43,215 nucleotides of DNA from Saccharofermentans sp. (GTDB taxonomy: Bacteria > Bacillota > Clostridia > Saccharofermentanales > Saccharofermentanaceae): positions 1-43,215 of the forward strand of contig JAEFBB010000019.1 in NCBI GenBank assembly GCA_016292215.1, in the 5' to 3' direction. Within the stretch, counting starts at the first letter, position 1. Each line of letters opens with the position of its first letter. The notes beneath the pieces are model-generated. The model was not told the origin of the DNA, searched no databases, and worked only from the letters and a program-made list of their open reading frames with translations. Position numbers and translations under genes: made by a program. Of the stretch, positions 16,034-25,069 are shown in pieces.

Positions 16034-17266
16034 ATGGCAAACAGAGTCGTAGTAACCGGCATGGGTGCGATCACACCTCTTGGTAACAGCGTTGAGGCAT
16101 ACTGGGAAGGCCTCAAGAAAGGAAAGGCAGCTACCGCGCCGATTACAAAGTTTGATGCAAGCGGTTATAAGGTAAAGCTTGCATGCGAAGTCAAAGACTT
16201 CGATCCCCAGAACTACATGGATTTCAAGACAATGAAGCGCATGGAGCCCTTCGCTCACTATGCACTCGCTGCAGCTAAGGAAGCTATCGAGCAGGCAGGT
16301 CTTGATATGACAAAGGAAGACCCTTACAGAGTAGGCGTTATCGTCAGCTCCGGTATCGGATCGATGCAGGCTCACGAGAGAGAGCAGATCAGATTCGAGA
16401 AATCCGGCAAGATCGCTCCTATGTACATCCCTTTGATGATCGCAAACATGGCATCTGCAAACATCGCGATCCAGTACGGAATGAAGGGCATCAACACATG
16501 TGTCATCACGGCTTGCGCTACAGGCGCTCACTCCATCGGTGACGCTTTCAAGGCAGTCAAGTACGGCGATGCAGACGTCATGATCACGGGCGGATGCGAA
16601 GCAGCTGTATGCAAGACAGGCATTACGGGCTTTGCGGCTCTTACGGCTCTTTCCACAAACGAAGATCCCGAGACAGCTTCAAGACCTTTCGATAAGGACA
16701 GAGACGGCTTCGTCATCGGTGAAGGCTCAGGCGTTCTCGTTCTCGAATCTTATGAGCACGCCAAGGCAAGAGGCGCTAACATCCTCGCAGAGATGGTAGG
16801 CTACGGCGCTACATGCGACGCATACCACATCACATCTCCTGCAGAAGACGGATCGGGCGCAGGCGAAGCAATGATCATCGCAATGAAGGAAGCAGGCATC
16901 AAGCCTTCCGACATCGATTACATCAACGCTCACGGCACATCCACACACCACAACGATCTTTTCGAGACACGCGCAATGAAGTATGCGTTCAAGGAAGATA
17001 TCAAGGGCATCTCCATCAACTCGACAAAGTCCATGATCGGCCACGTATTGGGCGGTGCAGGCGGCGTTGAGCTCATCGCATGCGTTAAGGCTATCCGTGA
17101 CGGTTATGTTCACGTTACGGCAGGCTCCAAGGAAGCTGAAGGCGAGATGGACCTCGATTACACATTCATCGAGCCTAAGAACCGCGATATAAGGTATGCT
17201 ATGACTAATAACCTGGGCTTCGGCGGTCACAACGCTTCTTTGATCGTCAAGAAGTTCGAAGAATAA
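16034..17266 (+). CDS. fabF: 3-oxoacyl-ACP synthase II
   Basis: The 410-residue condensing enzyme elongates acyl-ACP with malonyl-ACP. The triad is complete: C161 in TACATGAHS, H300 in NAHGTSTHHND and H337 in STKSMIGHVLGG. Length and the start RVVVTGMGAITPLG are standard for FabF. A GGAGAATAATTAA leader precedes the ATG. The 56-nt gap after fabG shows no terminator. Unlike the fused protein at 8287, this is a single-domain enzyme and the likely housekeeping elongation synthase. Confidence 0.97.
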   Translation: MANRVVVTGMGAITPLGNSVEAYWEGLKKGKAATAPITKFDASGYKVKLACEVKDFDPQNYMDFKTMKRMEPFAHYALAAAKEAIEQAGLDMTKEDPYRVGVIVSSGIGSMQAHEREQIRFEKSGKIAPMYIPLMIANMASANIAIQYGMKGINTCVITACATGAHSIGDAFKAVKYGDADVMITGGCEAAVCKTGITGFAALTALSTNEDPETASRPFDKDRDGFVIGEGSGVLVLESYEHAKARGANILAEMVGYGATCDAYHITSPAEDGSGAGEAMIIAMKEAGIKPSDIDYINAHGTSTHHNDLFETRAMKYAFKEDIKGISINSTKSMIGHVLGGAGGVELIACVKAIRDGYVHVTAGSKEAEGEMDLDYTFIEPKNRDIRYAMTNNLGFGGHNASLIVKKFEE

Positions 17267-17313
17267 TCACAAACGGTTTGTCCGGGAAAGAAATATAAGG
17301 AGGCATCTACATT

Positions 17314-17748
17314 ATGGCTAACTCACTTACCACGACAGAGATCATGAAGATCATACCTCACAGACACCCCTTCCTTCTCATTGACAAGGTAGAGGACTAT
17401 GAGCCCGGTCAGTATGCTGTCGCTATCAAAAACTTCACATACGACGAATATTTCTTCAGAGGACATTTCCCTGAATATCCTATCGTACCCGGCGTTCTTA
17501 CTGTCGAGGCACTCGCGCAGACAGGCGCAGTAGCGATCCTCTCACAGGAAGAATTCAAGGGCAAGATCGCAGTCTTCGCAGGTATCGACAACTGCAAGTT
17601 TAAGCGCGCGATCGTACCCGGCGATACAGTAAGACTTGAGACAAAGATCACAGCTGTAAGAGGCCCTGTCGGCGTTGGCGAAGCAGTTGCCACAGTCGAC
17701 GGCAAGGTCGCTGTCCAGGCTACGCTCAAGTTCGCCATCATGCAGTAA
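17314..17748 (+). CDS. fabZ: 3-hydroxyacyl-ACP dehydratase
   Basis: The 144-residue hotdog-fold dehydratase removes water from 3-hydroxyacyl-ACP. The catalytic H51 is in FRGHFPEYPIVPG and E65 in VEALAQTGA. The start ITEIMKIIPHRHPFLLID-like segment is typical. An AAGGAGGC ribosome-binding site lies upstream. It is the last gene of the fab operon and is followed 28 nt later by a strong terminator. The operon lacks the acetyl-CoA carboxylase genes (accBCDA) that follow fabZ in streptococci. Confidence 0.97.
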   Translation: MANSLTTTEIMKIIPHRHPFLLIDKVEDYEPGQYAVAIKNFTYDEYFFRGHFPEYPIVPGVLTVEALAQTGAVAILSQEEFKGKIAVFAGIDNCKFKRAIVPGDTVRLETKITAVRGPVGVGEAVATVDGKVAVQATLKFAIMQ

Positions 17749-17776
17749 TTCCCCGACCTTTTAATAAAGCTTCCGG

Positions 17777-17809
17777 ACTGCCTCAAATAATTTGAGGCAG
17801 TTCTTTTTT
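17777..17809 (+). terminator. Intrinsic terminator of the fab operon
   Basis: ACTGCCTCAAA (17777-17787) pairs perfectly with TTTGAGGCAGT (17791-17801) around a 3-nt loop, followed by TCTTTTTT. This is a textbook Rho-independent terminator directly after fabZ. Confidence 0.93.
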
Positions 17810-17812
17810 GCG

Positions 17813-17842
17813 TTGGAATATCCTCGCGTTAAGCATTACAAT
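17813..17842 (+). promoter_or_regulatory. Candidate promoter of the macrodomain/GH3 genes
   Basis: TTGGAA (17813-17818) and TACAAT (17837-17842) are separated by 18 nt, just after the fab terminator. This would start a transcript about 40 nt before the macrodomain gene. Confidence 0.55.
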
Positions 17843-17888
17843 TTAAGTAAGAAGAACCACCAAAAAAATAACGCAAAGGAGAACCAGT

Positions 17889-18398
17889 ATGAGTAGCATT
17901 AAGATTCAAAAGCTAAGCATCACCAAGCTCACGGCAGACGCAGTAGTCAACGCAGCAAATTCCGCTCTCATAATGGGCAACGGAGTTTGCGGATATATTT
18001 TCAGAGATGCGGGAGTCGATAAGATGACCGCAGCCTGCATGAAGATCGGGCGCTGCGCTACAGGATCTGCAGTGATCACACCGGGATTTAATCTTCCCGC
18101 CAAGCATGTCATCCACGCGGTAGGTCCCATCTGGAAGGGCGGTATCGACGGCGAACCGCAGAAGCTCTACAGCGCTTACAAGAGTGCACTAGAGCTCGCC
18201 AAGGAGAACGACCTGCACTCGATCGGTTTCCCCCTGATCTCAGCCGGCATCTACGGATACCCGTTAGAGGGAGCGTGGGAAAGAGCGATCTCAGCCTGCA
18301 GGGATTTTATCGCCGGTAACCCCGATTACGAGATCGAGATCACCTTCTGCGTACTCGATGACAGGATAATGGAATTGGGCGAAAAAGCACTCGGATGA
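17889..18398 (+). CDS. Macrodomain protein (ADP-ribose / O-acetyl-ADP-ribose hydrolase-like)
   Basis: The 169-residue protein is a single macrodomain of the YmdB/MacroD type, which binds ADP-ribose and often removes it from proteins or hydrolyses O-acetyl-ADP-ribose. The diagnostic stretches are DAVVNAANSALIMGNGV with the following GYIFRDAG (usually GGGGVDGAIHRAAG), HAVGP (115-119), and FPLISAGIYGYPLE. The GNGVCGYIF variant of the glycine loop is a little unusual. An AAAGGAG ribosome-binding site lies upstream. The stop codon overlaps the start of the GH3 gene (ATGA), so the two are translationally coupled, although no functional link is known. Confidence 0.93.
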   Translation: MSSIKIQKLSITKLTADAVVNAANSALIMGNGVCGYIFRDAGVDKMTAACMKIGRCATGSAVITPGFNLPAKHVIHAVGPIWKGGIDGEPQKLYSAYKSALELAKENDLHSIGFPLISAGIYGYPLEGAWERAISACRDFIAGNPDYEIEITFCVLDDRIMELGEKALG

Positions 18399-20704
18399 GC
18401 ACTATGAATACCGGAAAATTCCTGGGCAGAATGACCCTCTCAGATAAGGCGCGGCTCCTGTGCGGGACCACCGCTTTCTCGATCGGAGGGTTCGAATCTG
18501 CGGCCGGTTTTATACCTGAAATGAACATCCAGGACGGCGGCACCGGGATCAACTACGAACACACCCTCGTCCACTTGTTTAACAATGTAACAAGTGCCTA
18601 TTCATATGGGGAACTGGATAATGTCATCCACTTCTTTTATGAGACGGATAAGCTCTCGAAAACAGAGAAAGAGCTCCGCGATAAGCTCCAAAAATGCCTC
18701 GCAGACTACCGCGGCGGAATAGACGTCGCACCGGGCTGTTACCCTCCCGGAATAGTCCTCGGATCTACATGGAATCCCAAGGTCGTTTATGACACCGGCA
18801 GGGCTCTCGGAATGGAGGCGGCCTTATATCATGTCGGCGTGCTCCTCGGGACTCCGAACACGAATCTTTTAAGGGAGCCTTCAAGCGGAAGATTCTTCGA
18901 AGGCTATTCTGAAGATCCGTTCCTTGCCAAAACTCTGGCGCCCGAGATGTGCAAAGGCGTAGAGAGCACAGGTGTGGCATCAGACGTTAAGCATTTCGCT
19001 TGCAACAACTTAGAGAAGAACCGCAATGTCATAAACGAACTCATCAGGGAAAGGGCTTTAAGAGAACTTTATTTCCCTGCCTTTGAGGCCTGCAGCAAGG
19101 TCGCTTCGACCCTCATGACCGCATATCCTGCGATCAACGGCAAGCCCTGCTGCGAGAATCCGTGGCTGCTTAAAGACGTCCTGAGAAAAGAATGGGGCTA
19201 CAAGGGAGTTACCGTTACAGACTGGTCCGCTTGCAGAGGAAAGACCGGTGATTCGGTTTCTTCCGGCCAGGACCTCTTTATGCCTGGCCCGTGGGATCCT
19301 TCCGATATCGTCAAAGCAGTAGAGGACGGCAGGCTCGCTGTCAAAGACCTAAATAAAGCCGCACTAAGGATCCTTGACCTGATAGACAGATTCGCTGACG
19401 TAAAAGCACCTGAAGGGCTTACTGCTTCAAAGTACAAAAAGGCAGGCGACAGGGCTGCATATAATGCTGCGGCCGAAGGCATCGTCATGCTCAAGAATAA
19501 CGGCGCGCTGCCTCTGAAGAAGACATCCAAGGCCGTATTCTTCGGAAAGTTCCCCGAAAGATTCAAAGACTATGGCGAAGGAAGCGCGCAGGTATTTACT
19601 GACAGAAAGGCTAGTCTTGCGGATGAACTTCGAAGCATTCTGGGTGATAACAGGGTGCTTAAAGACGATTTAGAAGCTTTCCGCAAGGGCGCGACCGCGG
19701 TGATCATCGAGTCCATAGGCTCGAGCGAAGGCACTGACAGGCCTGATCTTAAGCTTAATAAACAGACTGCTTCATTCATCAGAAAGCTCGCCAAGGACAA
19801 AGGCAGGGGCAGGATATGCCTGATCCTTAACGTGCCCGGCCCTGTCGAATTAGACGGCATAGAGCATATCGCGGATTCAATATTCACGGTCTTCTATCCC
19901 GGCATGATGGGCGCCAAAGCCATGGCTGATATCCTGACCGGCAAGGTCAATCCTTCGGGAGCACTGACCTGCACGTTCCCTGTGTCCTACAAGGATTCTC
20001 CCTCTTATCTTTGCTATCCGGACAGCTATACATGCATCTACGGCGAAGGTATTTATGCCGGCTACAGAGGTTACTTGAAGCGCGGCATCACGCCGCTTTA
20101 TCCGTTCGGATATGGGCTTTCTTATTCGAAGTTTGACGTAAAAGATATTGCATCGACTAAAAAGGGAGGCAGGATCAATGTCACCTGCAACGTATCAAAT
20201 AAAAGCAAGATTGACGGCAAGGCAATAGTCCAGCTCTATGTGTCTAAGAGGGTGCCTGTAACGCCGCGGGCACCTGTCGAGCTCAAAGGATTTTCCAAGG
20301 TTTTGGTAAAGGCCGGCAGCACTTCGAAGGTGACGATATCGTTTGAAAAGAACGAACTCGCTTACTTCGATGAGATCTACGGCAAGTTCCTTATCGAGGA
20401 AGGCGCGTACGATCTTTACTTGAGCATTAAGGGAGTTGAAGACCTTATCCCTGCGGGGAGTTTCCGCATCGACGACGGCTCGGAAGAGCTTAAGTGCGGG
20501 GTGTCATGGGAGATAGGACAGATCGCAAGATACAAGGATCTGGTTGAAGCGCTGCGCAAGGATGCGAAGGCTCTCGGTGTGCCTTTCGCGATGTTCACGA
20601 GCGCAGTAAGATACGCTCCGTTCTTGAGACTTGGCGAGCTTTATAAAGACACTCAAAAGCTTAAAAACTTTAATGCGGCTGCCGGAAGATGCAGAGCTGA
20701 ATAA
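18395..20704 (+). CDS. Glycoside hydrolase family 3 (beta-glucosidase-like)
   Basis: The 769-residue enzyme lacks a signal peptide and should act in the cytoplasm on imported glycosides. The N-terminal TIM-barrel-type domain holds FEGYSEDPFLA, KHFACNN and the nucleophile D276 in VTVTDWSA. The second domain has SSEGTDRPDL with E445 as the probable acid/base, matching the GEGxDR motif of GH3 beta-glucosidases. A fibronectin III-like C-terminal region follows (about 590-690). Catalytic residues are intact, so it is likely active as a beta-glucosidase or beta-xylosidase; the sugar cannot be told. The start overlaps the macrodomain stop. A second ATG lies 9 nt downstream and may be used instead. 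Confidence 0.92.
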   Translation: MSTMNTGKFLGRMTLSDKARLLCGTTAFSIGGFESAAGFIPEMNIQDGGTGINYEHTLVHLFNNVTSAYSYGELDNVIHFFYETDKLSKTEKELRDKLQKCLADYRGGIDVAPGCYPPGIVLGSTWNPKVVYDTGRALGMEAALYHVGVLLGTPNTNLLREPSSGRFFEGYSEDPFLAKTLAPEMCKGVESTGVASDVKHFACNNLEKNRNVINELIRERALRELYFPAFEACSKVASTLMTAYPAINGKPCCENPWLLKDVLRKEWGYKGVTVTDWSACRGKTGDSVSSGQDLFMPGPWDPSDIVKAVEDGRLAVKDLNKAALRILDLIDRFADVKAPEGLTASKYKKAGDRAAYNAAAEGIVMLKNNGALPLKKTSKAVFFGKFPERFKDYGEGSAQVFTDRKASLADELRSILGDNRVLKDDLEAFRKGATAVIIESIGSSEGTDRPDLKLNKQTASFIRKLAKDKGRGRICLILNVPGPVELDGIEHIADSIFTVFYPGMMGAKAMADILTGKVNPSGALTCTFPVSYKDSPSYLCYPDSYTCIYGEGIYAGYRGYLKRGITPLYPFGYGLSYSKFDVKDIASTKKGGRINVTCNVSNKSKIDGKAIVQLYVSKRVPVTPRAPVELKGFSKVLVKAGSTSKVTISFEKNELAYFDEIYGKFLIEEGAYDLYLSIKGVEDLIPAGSFRIDDGSEELKCGVSWEIGQIARYKDLVEALRKDAKALGVPFAMFTSAVRYAPFLRLGELYKDTQKLKNFNAAAGRCRAE

Positions 20705-20787
20705 TGGCTTGGGACCTCCTCAAATTAGGCGAATTTCCTTAAATAGTGTATAGTAATTAAACTGTTTTCGAGAACGGAGGTTGAGCC

Positions 20788-21897
20788 ATGGGTGAATATG
20801 ATTTCCTCATTGTAGGTGCAGGCCTTTACGGTGCGACTTTCGCACGCCTGGCAACAGATGACGGATATAAGTGTCTTGTGATCGACAGGAGACCCCATAT
20901 TGCCGGCAACGTCTACACTGAAGATGTCCACGGCATTAATGTTCATAAATACGGCGCGCATATTTTCCACACGAGCGACAAGGCTGTGTGGGATTTTGCG
21001 AACAGATTTGCCGAGTTCAACCGCTATACAAACTGCGTAGTCGCCAACTACAAGGGCGAGCTCTATTCGATGCCCTTCAACATGTATACCTTCAACAAGA
21101 TGTGGGGCGTCGTAACTCCTCAGGAAGCCAGGGCAAAGCTTGACGAGCAGATCGCTCTGGGCAAGGTCGATGACCCCAAAAACCTTGAAGAACAGGCCAT
21201 CTCCCTTATCGGACCTGACATCTACAACAAGCTTGTTAAGGGCTACACCGAGAAGCAGTGGGGCAGAAAGGCTACCGAGCTTCCCGCGTTCATCATCAAG
21301 AGACTGCCCGTAAGACTTACTTACGACAACAACTATTTCAACGACAAATATCAGGGCATTCCTGTCGGCGGCTATACCAGATGGATCGAAAACATGCTCG
21401 AGGGCATTGAAGTAAGATGTGGCATAGATTACCTCAAAGAGAGGGAATCTTTGGATAAAATTGCTCCGAAAATCATCTATACGGGAATGATCGATGAGTA
21501 TTATAATTACACCCTGGGCAAACTCGAGTACAGAAGCCTGAGGTTTGAGACGGAATATCTGCCTGATACCGACGACTTCCAGGGCAATGCGGTGGTCAAT
21601 TACACCGATGCCGAGACACCGTTCACGAGGATCTTGGAGCACAAGCATTTCGAGTTCGGGACAGGCAAAGGAACAGTCATCACACACGAGTATCCCGCAG
21701 AGTGGAAGCCGGGCGACGAGCCTTACTATCCGCTCAACAACGACAGGAACAACGAGCTGTATAAGAAGTATACCGGGCTCGCCGAAGCTGACGGCAACGT
21801 CGAATTCGGAGGCAGACTCGGTAAGTACAAATACTATGACATGGACGATACGATCGCCGCATGTACAGAAGACTACAAGAGGATAACAGGCAAATGA
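20788..21897 (+). CDS. glf: UDP-galactopyranose mutase
   Basis: The 369-residue FAD enzyme interconverts UDP-galactopyranose and UDP-galactofuranose, a precursor of galactofuranose-containing cell-surface glycans. The FAD-binding start FLIVGAGLYGATFA and RRPHIAGN are diagnostic. HKYGAHIFHTS, YKGELYSMPFNMYTF and PVGGYTRWIENML match the glf family throughout, and length is normal. AACGGAGG precedes the ATG. A possible -10 TATAGT lies at 20749-20754. The stop overlaps the next lipoprotein gene by ATGA. No glycosyltransferase genes are adjacent, so its polysaccharide pathway must lie elsewhere. Confidence 0.96.
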   Translation: MGEYDFLIVGAGLYGATFARLATDDGYKCLVIDRRPHIAGNVYTEDVHGINVHKYGAHIFHTSDKAVWDFANRFAEFNRYTNCVVANYKGELYSMPFNMYTFNKMWGVVTPQEARAKLDEQIALGKVDDPKNLEEQAISLIGPDIYNKLVKGYTEKQWGRKATELPAFIIKRLPVRLTYDNNYFNDKYQGIPVGGYTRWIENMLEGIEVRCGIDYLKERESLDKIAPKIIYTGMIDEYYNYTLGKLEYRSLRFETEYLPDTDDFQGNAVVNYTDAETPFTRILEHKHFEFGTGKGTVITHEYPAEWKPGDEPYYPLNNDRNNELYKKYTGLAEADGNVEFGGRLGKYKYYDMDDTIAACTEDYKRITGK

Positions 21898-23066
21898 AAA
21901 AAGTAATCGCAACAGTTGTTACAGCCGCTATCGCATTGTCAATGGTATCAGGCTGCAACAAGAACACCAAGCTTACCGAAGCACCCGGTGATCCTTCCGC
22001 ATCATCGGAAGTTACCACAGATACTTCTTCGACATGGGATCCGCAGACCTTCGAAGAGCTTTTCGGCAGCCAGCTCCCTAACTATCTTAACCATCAGTAC
22101 TATTTTGACGGCAAGGAAGTTCCAAAGACGGTTTCGAATTACTATTTCATTACTTCCTTTATTGAGATTGCGACTAATTACGTAAGCCAGGGCTATTACA
22201 CGGCAACGACAATGGGTTATCTCGACCTGGCGGCTGAGTGCCCTGAGGGCAGCGGATATCAGACTTACGGTGATTATTTCGTTGCATATGCAGAGGGAAA
22301 GCTCATGCGGGCATTGATTATCGATGCGCGAGCTGAGGCAGAGGGCATGTCACTCACAGACGAGGCACAGAAAAACGTCGATGCTATACTGGACGTTTAT
22401 GCACAGAGGGCTGCAAATTCCGGGAAGACTTACGAGGAGTATCTAAAGCTCTGGTTTGGTCCTGAGATGACTGAGGAGAGCTTCAGAGATATCAATGAGA
22501 TGGATTATCTCTCGCGCTTGTACTCAATATGGTATGCGCAGAATTATGAACCCACATATGAAGATAAGTATTTCCACAACATCAGATATGCGGTTTTTGA
22601 AGCTCCCGAGCAGCCCTTTGATCCGAATACACCTCCTGCTACACAGGCTGAAAAGGATGCGGCTCTTGCAGCAGCTACCGATGTACTGAATAAGTGCAAA
22701 TCAATAGATGATTTTCCGACATATGCGCAGGAAGCAGTCAATCTCGGTCTTGCCAAGGAGACAAACGATATCATCGTTAACAAGTATGGCCAGAGAATGG
22801 TCCCCGAATTTGAGGCCTGGGCTTACGACGAGAGCCGCCAGGTAGGCGACATGGAGATCATCTACGCTGTTAATTACGGTTATTTCGTCGTAGGATATCT
22901 CGGACGCGAGGAGCAGTCCCAGTCTGTTATCGAATCCGCTGCAGCGACTGCTCTGAGCCAGGATCTTCTGGCAGAAGCACAAAGCGGCGTACACGATCTG
23001 CACACTGACGATCCGTACCTCGCATCACCTCCGGCGCCTACTCCGACAACGGCTCCGAGCACATAA
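21894..23066 (+). CDS. Lipoprotein, SurA/PrsA-like foldase family (paralogue 1)
   Basis: The 390-residue protein begins with a signal peptide and lipobox VSGC (C21), so it is a membrane-anchored extracytoplasmic lipoprotein. The ATG at 21894 overlaps the glf stop, and an in-frame upstream ATG at 21861 lies inside glf and would spoil the signal peptide. A mostly helical core is followed by a segment with VPEFEAWAYDESRQVGD and YGYFVVGYL, a layout like the parvulin-type prolyl isomerase domain in SurA/PrsA. Identification is by pattern, not clear homology. The C-terminus is Pro/Thr-rich. It shares LNHQYYFDG and DLHTDDPYL with the next protein, so the two are tandem paralogues. Confidence 0.8.
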   Translation: MKKVIATVVTAAIALSMVSGCNKNTKLTEAPGDPSASSEVTTDTSSTWDPQTFEELFGSQLPNYLNHQYYFDGKEVPKTVSNYYFITSFIEIATNYVSQGYYTATTMGYLDLAAECPEGSGYQTYGDYFVAYAEGKLMRALIIDARAEAEGMSLTDEAQKNVDAILDVYAQRAANSGKTYEEYLKLWFGPEMTEESFRDINEMDYLSRLYSIWYAQNYEPTYEDKYFHNIRYAVFEAPEQPFDPNTPPATQAEKDAALAAATDVLNKCKSIDDFPTYAQEAVNLGLAKETNDIIVNKYGQRMVPEFEAWAYDESRQVGDMEIIYAVNYGYFVVGYLGREEQSQSVIESAAATALSQDLLAEAQSGVHDLHTDDPYLASPPAPTPTTAPST

Positions 23067-23089
23067 TTATTGAACTTGATCTAAATTTC

Positions 23090-23119
23090 CGGCATGGCGA
23101 AAAATATCTCACCATGCCG
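23090..23119 (+). other. Intergenic hairpin between the two lipoprotein genes
   Basis: CGGCATGG (23090-23097) pairs perfectly with CCATGCCG (23112-23119) around a 14-nt A/T-rich loop. No U-run follows, so it is not a standard terminator. It could be an RNA processing or stability element between the paralogous genes. Confidence 0.55.
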
Positions 23120-23141
23120 ATATCATTAAAGGATGAAAAAC

Positions 23142-24716
23142 ATGAGAAGACAAATCGCATTTATTCTTACGGCAGCTATTGCAGTAACCTTGTTCGCAGG
23201 ATGCAACAAGGAACCCCTCACGGAAGGAAGCACTCTGCCCTCTGATACTTCGGCGACGGATACGTCATCAGACGGCCCTGCGTACGATCTTCCGACGTTT
23301 GAAGAGCGCTATGGTCCGCAGATCCAGAATTACCTCGATCATCAGTACTACTTTGACGGTGAAGCCATTCCGACCGCCGTCACCAATTTCTACTTCATCA
23401 ACGAATTTGAAGAGATGTCGATGTCTACTGAAGCTTATTACGGCTATTATCCCCTTACAACATTGGGCTATATAGACTTAGCCGCTGAGTGTCCTCTCGG
23501 AAGCGATTTTGCAACATACGGTGATTTCTTAATCAGCAAAGTGGAGTACTCTCTTGAGTCCGATCTCGTAAAGATCGCAAGGGCGAAGGAAGAAAATTAC
23601 GTAATGACTGATGAGATGTATCAGAGTTTAGACGCCATCATGGAAGGTCTTTCTTCAGACGCATCAAGTTACAACATGAGCTTCGATCAGTATATCCAGC
23701 TCTATTACGGACCTTCCGCAAACGAAGAAACTTTCAGACAGTACATCGAAAACTACTACCTTTTAGCTTATGATTATTCACAGTCTTGGTACGACAATTA
23801 TGCGGCCGAGCGCAAAGGAAATACCATTCCTTACGTAAGATATGCTCTTTTCTATGCCCCCGATACCGCAGACCAGGCTCAGAAGGATATGGCACTTGAG
23901 TGCGCAAATGCCTTAAAGGACACCAGCACATCCATCGATAATCTTACTGAGCTCTCGGAAGAAGCTTACGGAATGGGCACCGCCTACGATTATGGCGATA
24001 TAGCGGTTTTTAAGAGAGATGAAGTCCCTACAGAATTCGCGTTAGTTCCCGAGTTTGAAGAGTGGGCTTACGGCGCTGACCGTACTGAAAATGAGATAGA
24101 TATTATCTATGCACCCAAATACGGTTATTTCGTAGTCGGTTATCTCGGATTAAAAGAGCCTGATCCGAGCGAATACGATCAGATGGCCACGTTAGAACTT
24201 GAGAACTCTGTCAAAGATGAGATCAATAGCGACACACATGATCTCCACACCGATGACGAATATCTCCCGTCACCTGCAGCTCCTACGGAAACACCTGTAC
24301 CCACAGCTACTCCGACAACACAGGACATGACAATGCCTTCTCTTTCAACAGATATGGCCGGCACAGGCACGGCACCTGTACAGTCCGGACAGAAGGTTGA
24401 TTCAGTCACTGTTCTTATCATCGTATTCATCACGCTTGCCTGCGTTGCAGTCCTTGCGGTAATCGTTATCCTTATCGTTTACGCGATGAACAACTACAAG
24501 AAGGAGACTGCCATCAAGGCCGAGATCGCCAAGTCCAAGCGCAAAGCAATTGTCGAAGAAGATGATGATGACGATGAAGACGATGAGTCTAATTCTGAAG
24601 ACGGCGATGAGACTGATAAGGACGAAGAGTCTGAGGAGTCAGAAGATGCAGAAGAGTCTGATGAAGAGGATGAAGATCCTGATGTTTCAGAGGATTCTGA
24701 GGAAGACGACGAGTAA
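23142..24716 (+). CDS. Lipoprotein with C-terminal membrane segment and acidic tail (paralogue 2)
   Basis: The 524-residue protein has a signal peptide with lipobox FAGC (C21) and an extracytoplasmic region paralogous to the previous protein: the same HQYYFDG, LAAEC, VPEFEEWAYG and YGYFVVGYL segments. The ATG at 23142 was chosen because AAAGG lies 9 nt before it, whereas the ATG at 23133 directly abuts that site. After a Pro/Thr-rich linker come a strongly hydrophobic stretch (about 419-446), a basic patch, and a tail of nearly continuous Asp/Glu/Ser (about 472-524). The topology would be lipid anchor outside, membrane pass, acidic tail inside. Paralogue 1 lacks the last two features. The family resembles foldases, but no catalytic motif is certain. 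Confidence 0.82.
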   Translation: MRRQIAFILTAAIAVTLFAGCNKEPLTEGSTLPSDTSATDTSSDGPAYDLPTFEERYGPQIQNYLDHQYYFDGEAIPTAVTNFYFINEFEEMSMSTEAYYGYYPLTTLGYIDLAAECPLGSDFATYGDFLISKVEYSLESDLVKIARAKEENYVMTDEMYQSLDAIMEGLSSDASSYNMSFDQYIQLYYGPSANEETFRQYIENYYLLAYDYSQSWYDNYAAERKGNTIPYVRYALFYAPDTADQAQKDMALECANALKDTSTSIDNLTELSEEAYGMGTAYDYGDIAVFKRDEVPTEFALVPEFEEWAYGADRTENEIDIIYAPKYGYFVVGYLGLKEPDPSEYDQMATLELENSVKDEINSDTHDLHTDDEYLPSPAAPTETPVPTATPTTQDMTMPSLSTDMAGTGTAPVQSGQKVDSVTVLIIVFITLACVAVLAVIVILIVYAMNNYKKETAIKAEIAKSKRKAIVEEDDDDDEDDESNSEDGDETDKDEESEESEDAEESDEEDEDPDVSEDSEEDDE

Positions 24717-24742
24717 GGTCAGTCTGAAGATTAGTTTTTCCG

Positions 24743-24774
24743 GAGGTTGTCCTTGATCAGGGCAACCTCTTTTT
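24743..24774 (+). terminator. Intrinsic terminator after the lipoprotein pair
   Basis: GAGGTTGTCC (24743-24752) pairs with GGGCAACCTC (24760-24769), with one G-U pair, and is followed by TTTTT. It ends the operon that begins around glf or the macrodomain gene. Confidence 0.88.
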
Positions 24775-24850
24775 ACGCCGTGCTTCCTTTTCACGAATCC
24801 TTCACGGAAACGCGGCTTTTCGTGACGAATTCAGGAATGACATTTAGCAG

Positions 24851-25020
24851 TGCTGAAAAAGTGTCTGTTTCCGGGGTGATTCACACACTTTTTCGTACAC
24901 TTTTTTGAATAATGCTGAAATCGTGTCTGTTTTGGGGGAGATTCGTACACTTTTTCAGCATTTTTCGGGCGTGCGTAAAACCGTGCGTGATTTGACCTGA
25001 TTTAGGCTTGTTTTTACGCA
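24851..25020. repeat. Inverted copy of hairpin block C with one unit of block B
   Basis: Positions 24851-24960 are the reverse complement of pair C at 513-622, with 104 of 110 bases identical by my alignment; the first 63 bases are identical and all six differences lie in the other unit. Positions 24972-25020 hold one unit of pair B, also inverted, with TGCGTAAAA facing TTTTTACGCA. The order B then C is therefore kept as a block, reversed as a whole. Copy 1 has two B units, this copy has one. No gene covers 24775-25069. Confidence 0.88.
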
Positions 25021-25069
25021 CTCGCATTTTTCGGGCGCGCGAAAAGCCGAAAAGCAAAAACCGGCTTTA

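Noticed and set aside
20725..21912. 395-codon leftward frame
   Set aside because: It is antisense to glf, which matches UDP-galactopyranose mutase along its whole length.
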